Assembly: GCA_002421995.1 (NCBI GenBank)
Contig: DISP01000263.1
Location: forward strand, 1 to 11,958
DNA length: 11,958 nucleotides
Origin: Bacteroidales bacterium UBA6207
GTDB taxonomy: Bacteria; Bacteroidota; Bacteroidia; Bacteroidales; F082
Direction: 5' to 3'
The translations under genes were made by a program, and so were the position numbers. The notes beneath the pieces are model-generated. The model was given only the letters and a program-made list of their open reading frames with translations. It was not told the DNA's origin and did no database searches. Shown one piece after another: positions 6,581-11,958 of this stretch. The stretch's first letter is position 1; each line of letters opens with the position of its first letter.

Positions 6581-7045
6581 TCATAAGCCAATTCTACGGA
6601 AGCGAAATTCTTTCTTTTTGTTGCCTTTTGTATTTTCGATGCGGGCATAAAGGCTTGTGTCGGAAACAAGCTGATAGATGATTCTGTTTGGGTAGTCATG
6701 CGATGGATTCTCGAAGATCCAGCTGCCCGAGGCTTCTTGCACAAGCGCAAATCCAACCTCCTGCTCTTGGTTTTGGCCGGGAACGCGGGCAAAAAAGTGT
6801 AGTTTTCCATCGCTCACAGCCATGCGCATAGCTTCGAGGTGAAAGGTGTCGCCCTGGTTGATGCTGAAGCTGCGTCCAGCGAGCTCGTTGCTGCCTGTTT
6901 TCCACCATTCCTCATAGAGGAGCGGCCCTTCGCTTGTGACCCATAAGCCGGCCAACTGCTCAGGCGAGGCAGGTTTTTTATCGGTAATATTGCATGCCGC
7001 AGCGAGAAAAATGAGCACTAAAAAGATGCAATATTTCCCTTTCAT
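6581..7045 (-). CDS. DUF6265 family lipoprotein
   Basis: A 154-residue protein starting at the ATG at 7045-7043. The N-terminus is a lipoprotein signal (MKGKYCIFLVLIFLAAAC) with lipobox LAAAC, Cys18 being the lipidated residue. The mature part matches the DUF6265 pattern: LAGLWVT, EEWWK, LAGRSF, LEAMRM, LHFFARVPGQ, then FENPSHDYPNRIIYQL. The conserved EEWWK and FENPxHDYPxxI blocks are the strongest marks. The family's function is not established; a small lipocalin-like periplasmic or outer-membrane domain is plausible but unproven. The open frame continues upstream of 7045, but only through the shadow of the MOSC gene. The chosen ATG overlaps the MOSC stop as ATGA and places the lipoprotein signal correctly. 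It is the last gene of the pgi operon. Confidence 0.85.
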   Translation of the reverse strand: MKGKYCIFLVLIFLAAACNITDKKPASPEQLAGLWVTSEGPLLYEEWWKTGSNELAGRSFSINQGDTFHLEAMRMAVSDGKLHFFARVPGQNQEQEVGFALVQEASGSWIFENPSHDYPNRIIYQLVSDTSLYARIENTKGNKKKEFRFRRIGL

Positions 7046-7497
7046 CCGGTCGTTTTTATCATGATTATCTCGTCGCCGACAGCAATTTGGCCTTCGCTTA
7101 ACACCCTGCAGGTCACCCCGCCTCTCCAGTGAGGGCGCAAGGCTTCCTGCAGGCCTTCCTGTTGTTCGTCCATGCGGAAACAAGGATCTGTTTCGCCGGT
7201 TATCTCGAGCAAGACATCGCCAATTTTCAGGCGGTTGCCTTTGGTTTCGGCAAAACGCAACCCAGTCACGAGCAGGTTGGAGCGGCGCGTTGTCCAGGGC
7301 AGTTCAACACCCAGGCTTTGGCAGGCTTCGTCGAAATCTTCGAGCGAGAGCACGGTCACCTGACGTTTGCCGGGCAATCCGCGCACATCGGTTGCAACAC
7401 CGGTTTGCAAGCCCACGAAAGCTTCGCTGACAGTGAAAATCCGGCCGCGTTTCTCTTTTTTATAGCCGATGCCCTCTATCCTGCCGCTATCAGCCAT
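7042..7497 (-). CDS. MOSC domain-containing protein
   Basis: A 151-residue protein from the ATG at 7497-7495 that is essentially one MOSC (molybdenum cofactor sulfurase C-terminal) domain. Supporting features are SNLLVTGLRF (73-82), GNRLKIGDVLLEITGETDPC (87-106) with the conserved Cys106, RGGVTCRVLSEGQI (125-138) and a closing GDEIIMI. Stand-alone bacterial MOSC proteins are thought to bind molybdenum cofactor or carry sulfur on the Cys; the acceptor here is unknown. The open frame reaches further upstream to 7584, but that part only shadows the end of pgi. The ATG overlaps the pgi stop by eight bases and its own stop overlaps the lipoprotein ATG, so all three are probably translated from one message. 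The neighbourhood has no obvious molybdenum enzyme. Confidence 0.87.
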   Translation of the reverse strand: MADSGRIEGIGYKKEKRGRIFTVSEAFVGLQTGVATDVRGLPGKRQVTVLSLEDFDEACQSLGVELPWTTRRSNLLVTGLRFAETKGNRLKIGDVLLEITGETDPCFRMDEQQEGLQEALRPHWRGGVTCRVLSEGQIAVGDEIIMIKTTG

Positions 7498-8836
7498 TGA
7501 GCCGTTTGGTAAGTTCTTCGGTTTGGGCTTCAAAACCTTTTTTACCCAGCAGCGCAAACATATTCTTTTTGTAGGCCTCCACACCGGGTTGGTCGAAGGG
7601 GTTCACCCCAAGCATATAACCGCTTAAGGCACAACCCATCTCGAAGAAATAGATGAGCTGACCGATGGTGTCGGCACTGATCTCGGGAATACTGATACGC
7701 ATATTTGGCACACCGCCGTCAACATGGGCGAGTATCGTTCCCTGTTCGGCTTTGTGGTTGACTTCAGAGAGGCGTTTGCCTGCAATATAATTGAGCTGGT
7801 CGAGGTCGGTTTCAGCGCCCGGAACGCGAAGTTCGTTCACGGGTTTTTCAACCGAGATCACGGTCTCGAAGAGGATGCGCAATCCTTCCTGAATGTATTG
7901 TCCCATGGAGTGCAGGTCGGTTGTGAAGCCAACACCGGCCGGGAAAATTCCTTTGTTTTCCTTGCCCTCGCTCTCACCATAAAGCTGTTTGAACCATTCG
8001 GTGAAGTAAAATAGACGAGGCTCGTAGTTCACCATCACTTCCACGGTTTTGCCGCTGTTGTATAAGGCCTGACGGGCTGCTGCATACCAGGCGATAGGGT
8101 TTCCGTGCATTTTTTGCACCGTGCGGCTCATGGCTTCCATTTTGCGCGCGCCGCTGATGAGTTCTCGGATATTGATACCTGCCACGGCTATCGGAAGCAA
8201 GCCAACGGGTGTGAGCACCGAATAGCGTCCGCCCACATCGTCCGGAACAACATACGAGGCATAGCCTTCGCTGTCGGCGAGTTGTTTGAGCGCACCGCGG
8301 CTTTTGTCGGTGATGGCCACAATGCGTTTGCGGGCCTCTTCAACACCGTATTTCTTTTCGATATGTGCTTTCAGGATGCGAAAAGCGATGGCGGGCTCGG
8401 TGGTTGTACCGGATTTGCTGATCACAGCCATGCTGTAGTCTTTTTTGTCGAGCAGCTGGAGCAGGTCGGTGGTATAATCCTCGCTGATGTGTTGTCCTGC
8501 ATAGATGATATGCGGGTTCTCGCTGCCACAGAGTTGGGCAAAATGGTGTGTCATTGTTTCGATCACAGCCCTGGCTCCGAGATAAGAACCTCCGATGCCG
8601 ATGACTACAAAAACCTCTGATTTGCTGCGCAATTCAGCAGCATGTGCTTCGATGCGGGCCATTTCTTCTTCGGTGATGGATGATGGAAGATCAACCCAAC
8701 CAAGAAAATCGCTGCCTGCTCCGGTTTTGTTGTATATCTTGCGGTAGGCACTCACAATTTGTTTGTCATAGGCCAGCAGTTCATCTTTGCTAATAAACTC
8801 GTGTAGCTGCTCGAGGCCAAGTTTTACCTGTATCAT
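7490..8836 (-). CDS. pgi: Glucose-6-phosphate isomerase
   Basis: A 448-residue cytosolic enzyme interconverting glucose 6-phosphate and fructose 6-phosphate in glycolysis and gluconeogenesis. It has the length of the short bacterial (Bacillus-type) form. Two sugar-isomerase (SIS) domains are visible: the first with GIGGSYLGARA (80-90) and the phosphate-binding SKSGTTTE (140-147), the second with GGRYSVLTPVGLLPIA (202-217). Active-site candidates are E288/E290 in YGESEGKENKG, H309 in DLHSMGQ, and the base Lys in the C-terminal signature FDQPGVEAYKK (414-424). All expected residues appear present. The start is supported by a -7 promoter box about 38 bases upstream and by the conserved N-terminus. 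It heads an overlapping operon with a MOSC protein and a DUF6265 lipoprotein, an unusual partnership whose meaning is unclear. Confidence 0.97.
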   Translation of the reverse strand: MIQVKLGLEQLHEFISKDELLAYDKQIVSAYRKIYNKTGAGSDFLGWVDLPSSITEEEMARIEAHAAELRSKSEVFVVIGIGGSYLGARAVIETMTHHFAQLCGSENPHIIYAGQHISEDYTTDLLQLLDKKDYSMAVISKSGTTTEPAIAFRILKAHIEKKYGVEEARKRIVAITDKSRGALKQLADSEGYASYVVPDDVGGRYSVLTPVGLLPIAVAGINIRELISGARKMEAMSRTVQKMHGNPIAWYAAARQALYNSGKTVEVMVNYEPRLFYFTEWFKQLYGESEGKENKGIFPAGVGFTTDLHSMGQYIQEGLRILFETVISVEKPVNELRVPGAETDLDQLNYIAGKRLSEVNHKAEQGTILAHVDGGVPNMRISIPEISADTIGQLIYFFEMGCALSGYMLGVNPFDQPGVEAYKKNMFALLGKKGFEAQTEELTKRLNG

Positions 8837-8873
8837 AGGGCGTTAGATTAAGAAATAATGAATGTTTATGTGG

Positions 8874-8881
8874 CAAAAATA
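8874..8881 (-). promoter_or_regulatory. Putative -7 promoter element of pgi
   Basis: On the minus strand this reads TATTTTTG, matching TAnnTTTG. Transcription would start near 8870, leaving a leader of about 33 bases before the pgi ATG at 8836. A TTG -33 element is not evident at the usual spacing. Confidence 0.5.
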
Positions 8882-8915
8882 CAAAGAAAGGGCTCGAAAC
8901 CTGATTTTAGGACAT

Positions 8916-8945
8916 AAAAAAAGAGGCAGACGATGTGCCTGCCTC
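8916..8945 (-). terminator. Rho-independent terminator, leftward
   Basis: GAGGCAG at 8923-8929 and CTGCCTC at 8939-8945 form a perfect 7-bp stem with a 9-base loop. On the minus strand the stem is followed directly by a run of seven T (complement of 8916-8922), the classical terminator layout. No T-run follows on the plus strand, so it works leftwards. It ends a transcript coming from 8946-9150, where no protein gene lies on the minus strand. That is why a small RNA is suspected. Confidence 0.7.
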
Positions 8946-9045
8946 CCGAACCAAAAACCAAAATTTATGAAAACCTTTAACGCACAATGATTAGAACCTT
9001 CAGACATTTGGTCTATCAAAATACTTTAGGTATGAAAAGAACTGT
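8916..9045 (-). ncRNA. Candidate small RNA ending at the leftward terminator
   Basis: The terminator at 8916-8945 needs a transcript. A TATTTTTG -7 box on the minus strand at 9055-9048 would start one near 9044, giving an RNA of about 130 bases with no sizeable reading frame. Its 3' half carries a G/T-rich tract with repeated TTTTGG before the hairpin. A small internal pairing AGAC (9002-9005) with GTCT (9011-9014) is also possible. The extent is inferred from promoter and terminator only, and I cannot assign an RNA family. The region also reads, on the plus strand, as an A/C-rich leader with a six-codon ATG frame (8968-8991), an alternative explanation. Confidence 0.35.
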
Positions 9046-9047
9046 GA

Positions 9048-9055
9048 CAAAAATA
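9048..9055 (-). promoter_or_regulatory. Putative -7 element for the candidate small RNA
   Basis: TATTTTTG on the minus strand matches TAnnTTTG. It is placed to drive leftward transcription into the terminator at 8916-8945. No -33 TTG is seen at the right distance, so support is modest. Confidence 0.35.
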
Positions 9056-9076
9056 CTATCAATAGACCGCATGGGC

Positions 9077-9112
9077 TGTTAACGAACATTAATGGTTGTT
9101 AAGATTTGTTAA
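9077..9112 (+). promoter_or_regulatory. Four phased TGTTAA-type hexamers, probable response-regulator operator
   Basis: TGTTAA (9077-9082), CATTAA (9087-9092), TGTTAA (9097-9102) and TGTTAA (9107-9112) are direct repeats separated by exactly four bases each. TTAA therefore recurs at 9079, 9089, 9099 and 9109, once per helical turn. Same-strand hexamers with about one-turn spacing are how OmpR/PhoB-class regulators bind as head-to-tail dimers. The array ends 29 bases before the TACCTTTG box of the histidine-kinase/regulator operon, a normal activator position, and the promoter lacks a -33 element. Binding by the regulator encoded at 10590 is inference. Confidence 0.55.
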
Positions 9113-9141
9113 GCTACTGTAAGTCATGCAAATCAATCGTT

Positions 9142-9149
9142 TACCTTTG
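9142..9149 (+). promoter_or_regulatory. Putative -7 promoter element of the histidine kinase operon
   Basis: TACCTTTG is an exact TAnnTTTG match, identical to the boxes at 1306 and 5009. It ends only four bases before the GTG at 9154, so the message would be leaderless or nearly so. No TTG lies at the -33 distance, consistent with dependence on an activator bound at 9077-9112. Confidence 0.55.
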
Positions 9150-9153
9150 TGGG

Positions 9154-10578
9154 GTGAATAAGAAACTACTCATTGGAATTGTACTGTTGATGTCGGCTGC
9201 TCTCGTGGGCATGATGGCCATTCAAATCTATTTGATCGGCGATGCCGTGAAGGTGAAAGAAGCCACTTTTGTGCGCGACGTGAACCAGGCCATGCAACAG
9301 GTTGTGATGGTGCTCGAGAAGGAGGAAATGCAGCGTCAGTATGAATATCATATGAATATGATGAACCAGCGCGCCAACCTCATGGCTGTGTATGACTCGC
9401 TGAAAAAGAGCATGGCCATTGAGTTGCAGCAACCCATGACCAAAGACGAATATGCAGCTTTTATCCGCCGGACAACTATTGCCGAAGAGAAACTTCAGGA
9501 AATGATTTTCGGTTTTAATGAATCTTCAAATACAATTAAGGAATTGCAACCTGTGACAATTGACAGCATGGTTCGTTTGGAACTCAAGCGTTATGGTATT
9601 GAAACAGTCTTTGAACTAGGTATTTACAGCCCAACAAAAAATGCCATGTTGTTTCAAAAAACAGGAAGGTATCCTCAACAGCTTATAGATCAAAGCTTTG
9701 CTTTTGATCTTTACCCAACCATTTCGCCTGTGCGCTTTTCCGATAAATTGTTGTTGTATTTCCCCAATGAGAAACGATTTCTTGTGCGGCAGCTTTCCTC
9801 GTTGTTGTTTGTTTCGGGCTCGTTTATCCTGATCATCATTTTAGCCTTTGCATCTACGATCTGGGTTATTTTGCGGCAAAAGAAACTCTCCGAAATGAAA
9901 AACGACTTTGTCAACAATATGACACATGAGTTTAAAACCCCGATTTCGACCATTGCACTGGCTTGTGAAGCCCTGCGCGACAACGACATACAGAAATCCG
10001 AGGTGCTTTATTCCACCTACATCAGCATGATTGATGAGGAAAACAAACGCCTTGGCTCAATGGCCGAACAGGTGTTGCAGTCGGCAGTGCTCGACAAAGG
10101 GGAGTTGATTCTGCGCAAAGACCGTCTCGATTTTCACGACATCATCAGGGAAGCTGTGGCCACAAAAATGCTACAGGCCAAAAGCCGCAACGGGCATATC
10201 TTTGCCGATCTCAAAGCCGACGACTCCCTGGTGACCGGCGACAAGGTGCACCTCACCAATATCGTGCTCAACCTGCTCGACAACGCTCTCAAATATACCG
10301 AAACTGCACCACAAATTGTTGTGAAAAGCCGCAATATTCCTAATGCTTTTGAGTTGAGTGTTACTGACAACGGGATGGGCATCAGCAAAGTCAATCAAAA
10401 ACGTATCTTTGAAAAGCTTTACCGGGTTCCAACCGGAAATGTGCACAATGTGAAAGGCTTCGGCCTCGGACTCAGCTATGTGAAAGCTGTGGTTGAGAAA
10501 ATGGGAGGGATGATTGGGGTGAACAGTGAATTAAAAAAAGGATCAACATTTTATATCAGGCTGCCATTGAGCAGTTAA
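9154..10578 (+). CDS. rprX: Membrane sensor histidine kinase, RprX-like
   Basis: With a GTG start at 9154 this is a 474-residue sensor kinase. Two membrane helices (about 4-28 and 215-240) flank a periplasmic sensor region of roughly 185 residues, rich in charged and Met/Gln helices; no known sensor fold is recognised in it. The cytoplasmic part holds the HisKA H-box NMTHEFKTPIS (phospho-acceptor H258) and an HATPase domain: N-box NLLDNALKYT (373-382), G1 DNGMGI (405-410), F-box IFEKLYR and G2 GFGLGL (435-440). No HAMP domain is evident. The frame is open further upstream to a TTG at 9106, but the TACCTTTG box lies inside that extension, so the GTG or a later start is preferred. The partner regulator follows after 11 bases. 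Assignment to RprX rests on the partner's strong RprY likeness. Confidence 0.88.
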   Translation: MNKKLLIGIVLLMSAALVGMMAIQIYLIGDAVKVKEATFVRDVNQAMQQVVMVLEKEEMQRQYEYHMNMMNQRANLMAVYDSLKKSMAIELQQPMTKDEYAAFIRRTTIAEEKLQEMIFGFNESSNTIKELQPVTIDSMVRLELKRYGIETVFELGIYSPTKNAMLFQKTGRYPQQLIDQSFAFDLYPTISPVRFSDKLLLYFPNEKRFLVRQLSSLLFVSGSFILIIILAFASTIWVILRQKKLSEMKNDFVNNMTHEFKTPISTIALACEALRDNDIQKSEVLYSTYISMIDEENKRLGSMAEQVLQSAVLDKGELILRKDRLDFHDIIREAVATKMLQAKSRNGHIFADLKADDSLVTGDKVHLTNIVLNLLDNALKYTETAPQIVVKSRNIPNAFELSVTDNGMGISKVNQKRIFEKLYRVPTGNVHNVKGFGLGLSYVKAVVEKMGGMIGVNSELKKGSTFYIRLPLSS

Positions 10579-10589
10579 TAAACAGATAA

Positions 10590-11285
10590 ATGACTATGGA
10601 ACAACAGATTAAAGTATTGCTTGCCGAAGACGACAAAAATCTTGGCACCATTTTGAAAGCCTATCTCGAAGCCAAAGGATTCCCGACAACACTTTGCGGC
10701 GATGGACAGGAAGCCCTGGAAAAGTTCAAACGCGAAGACTATAACTTTTGTGTGTTTGATGTGATGATGCCGGTGATGGACGGCTTCACCCTTGCCACCG
10801 AAATAAGAAAGCTCGACAAGAAAGTGCCGATGCTTTTTCTCACAGCCAAGTCCATGCAGGATGATAAACTTAAAGGATTTGAACTGGGTGCCGACGACTA
10901 CCTCACCAAGCCGTTCAGCATGGAAGAGTTGCTGCTGCGCATGAAAGCCATCATCCGCCGCTCGGCCGAAGACACCGTGAGGCCAACAACTTTTACCATC
11001 GGGAGCTTCACTTTCGACTACAACCGGCAGCTTTTGGTGCGTGGTGATGAAGAAAACAAACTCACCTCGAAAGAATCAGAATTGCTCAGGCTTTTGTGCG
11101 AAAACCTCAACAATGTGCTCGATCGTTCGGTGGCCCTGAACAAAATCTGGTACGACGACAGCTATTTCAATGCCCGTTCGATGGACGTGTATATTACCAA
11201 GTTGCGCAAGTATTTCAAAGATGACAGCTCCATCGAGTTGATGAATGTGCACGGTGTAGGATTCAAACTGCTGGTCAACGGCTGA
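10590..11285 (+). CDS. rprY: OmpR-family response regulator, RprY-like
   Basis: A 231-residue cytosolic regulator. The receiver domain (about 7-120) has the acidic pocket E13-D14-D15, phospho-acceptor D57 in FDVMMP, switch T85 in FLTAK, and K107 in TKPFS. A winged-helix DNA-binding domain follows (about 133-230), with the recognition-helix stretch FNARSMDVYITKLRK (193-207) and a final HGVGFKLL hairpin. The C-terminal part is very close to what I know of Bacteroides RprY, which supports the symbol. Starts at 10590 and 10596 (MTME) are equally possible. The gene is 11 bases behind the kinase that probably phosphorylates it. The phased hexamers upstream of the operon are a candidate autoregulatory site. 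Its stop shares one base with the ATG of a methyltransferase gene, suggesting translational coupling. Confidence 0.92.
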   Translation: MTMEQQIKVLLAEDDKNLGTILKAYLEAKGFPTTLCGDGQEALEKFKREDYNFCVFDVMMPVMDGFTLATEIRKLDKKVPMLFLTAKSMQDDKLKGFELGADDYLTKPFSMEELLLRMKAIIRRSAEDTVRPTTFTIGSFTFDYNRQLLVRGDEENKLTSKESELLRLLCENLNNVLDRSVALNKIWYDDSYFNARSMDVYITKLRKYFKDDSSIELMNVHGVGFKLLVNG

Positions 11286-11958
11286 TGCAGCTTCAAAACA
11301 GCGCGCAGATTGATCCGGAAGAAGGGAATAAACTATCGTTCCCCGAAGTTTTTCCGGTTTCTCATCCGGTTGAAGCTCTCAGAGCCGGAATCCCTTTTCA
11401 GCAGCTCAAACAGCATCTGCTTAGTGGACGGTCTTTACTTGCCGGAGACACCTACGGAACAACGATGGCATTCTACAGCTGGCTCAAAAAAGACAATGCT
11501 GCGCGCCGGCCAATCCATGATTTTCACTCGGCGCGCCGCAACAAGGAAAAACTTTCCCAACTCACACAATTTCTGCTGATTCCGGTTGCTGATGGACATG
11601 TGCTACTCAAAGGAGCACCCGAAAACCAGTGGTTGAAAAGTTTTTATCCCGCTCAGCAGACCTTCCTGATGCGTTTCACCGATTTTCTCGGTTTGAACGG
11701 AGCCTGGCAATGGTTTCAAAAAGGCATTTTATTTCCAGGACTGAAACGGAGAATACATCCGTTTTATGGAGTCTATTTCCCAACACGCACTGAACATCTT
11801 GTGCTTTTTGACCATTGGCTTTCGCGGCAGACACCGTTTGAAAATGCTGTTGACATGGGAACAGGTTGTGGTGTGCTGACGCAGTATCTGCTCATGCACG
11901 GCTGCAGAAAGGTCACTGCTACCGATATCAATCCCAATGCTTTATATAGTGTAAAGAA
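11285..11958 (+). CDS. Methyltransferase-domain protein, 3' end cut by window edge
   Basis: An open frame begins at the ATG at 11285-11287, which overlaps the regulator stop as TGATG, and stays open for 224 codons to the right edge. Residues 1-157 are an N-terminal region I do not recognise; it contains QQLKQHLLSGRSLLAGDTYG and a Trp/Phe-rich stretch around 127-147. HPFYGVYFPTRTEHLVLF (158-175) then leads into a class I SAM-binding motif, VDMGTGCGVL (189-198), with the next acidic residue D214 in ATDINPNAL. The TDINPNAL strand and the preceding layout resemble PrmC/HemK and 'small-domain' methyltransferases, which act on protein glutamine or rRNA bases. The NPPY motif that would decide this lies outside the window. 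Composition matches the regulator gene. Co-translation with the two-component system implies shared expression. Confidence 0.82.
   Translation, partial: MQLQNSAQIDPEEGNKLSFPEVFPVSHPVEALRAGIPFQQLKQHLLSGRSLLAGDTYGTTMAFYSWLKKDNAARRPIHDFHSARRNKEKLSQLTQFLLIPVADGHVLLKGAPENQWLKSFYPAQQTFLMRFTDFLGLNGAWQWFQKGILFPGLKRRIHPFYGVYFPTRTEHLVLFDHWLSRQTPFENAVDMGTGCGVLTQYLLMHGCRKVTATDINPNALYSVK

Noticed and set aside
7046..7183. Upstream extension of the lipoprotein reading frame
   Set aside because: It overlaps the MOSC gene and gives an Arg-rich stretch before a perfect lipoprotein signal. The ATG at 7045 is clearly the start.
7498..7584. Upstream extension of the MOSC reading frame
   Set aside because: It only mirrors the 3' end of pgi. 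MADSG... at 7497 starts the domain at its usual place.
9106..9153. Kinase start at the TTG at 9106
   Set aside because: The added 16 residues are Cys-rich and unlike a kinase N-terminus, and the -7 promoter box falls inside them.
11310..11579. Plus-strand ORF of 89 codons after the response regulator
   Set aside because: It overlaps, in another frame, the longer frame from 11285 that carries the methyltransferase motif and runs off the edge.

Overview
The window looks like chromosomal DNA of a Bacteroidota bacterium, probably a Bacteroidales/Marinilabiliales-type relative. Four things point there: promoter -7 elements of the form TAnnTTTG ahead of several genes, a near-absence of Shine-Dalgarno sequences, an RprX/RprY-type two-component pair, and several Bacteroidota-style proteins (OMP-like barrels, a DUF6265 lipoprotein, a ~450-residue glucose-6-phosphate isomerase). 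There are no RNA operons, no complete mobile element and no CRISPR array.

Layout. (1) 1-1173, minus strand: a membrane-anchored endonuclease/exonuclease/phosphatase-fold protein. It is coupled by an ATGA overlap to a secreted protein that runs off the left edge (only its signal peptide and about 16 mature residues are present). (2) 1327-3005, plus strand: a compact nucleotide-metabolism group made of a LOG-type nucleotide phosphoribohydrolase, a P-loop kinase-like protein and a dCMP deaminase. The last two overlap by ATGA. (3) 3006-6421: an AT-rich stretch of accessory character with a SAM methyltransferase, a DUF998 membrane protein, a small OMP-like protein, a decayed Fic gene (only the inhibitory-helix region survives) and a second secreted barrel-like protein. 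(4) 6422-8836, minus strand: an overlapping operon pgi - MOSC-domain protein - DUF6265 lipoprotein, with a small heptamer repeat just beyond its 3' end. (5) 8837-9153: a busy divergent intergenic region with a pgi promoter, a hairpin/T-run terminator oriented leftwards that may end a small RNA, and four TTAA-centred hexamers phased exactly 10 bp apart upstream of a TACCTTTG box. (6) 9154-11958, plus strand: an rprX-like histidine kinase, an rprY-like response regulator and, overlapping the regulator stop by one base, a methyltransferase-domain protein cut by the right edge.

How the parts work together. The kinase/regulator pair is probably autoregulated through the phased hexamers. The methyltransferase coupled to it would be co-expressed. 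The LOG/kinase/deaminase set points to nucleotide salvage, dUMP supply or damaged-nucleotide clean-up. The AT-rich middle segment looks like a variable chromosomal slot between two conserved blocks. I see no complete undescribed defence or mobile system. The most interesting non-genic signals are the phased operator-like array and the candidate small RNA, both at 8916-9150.
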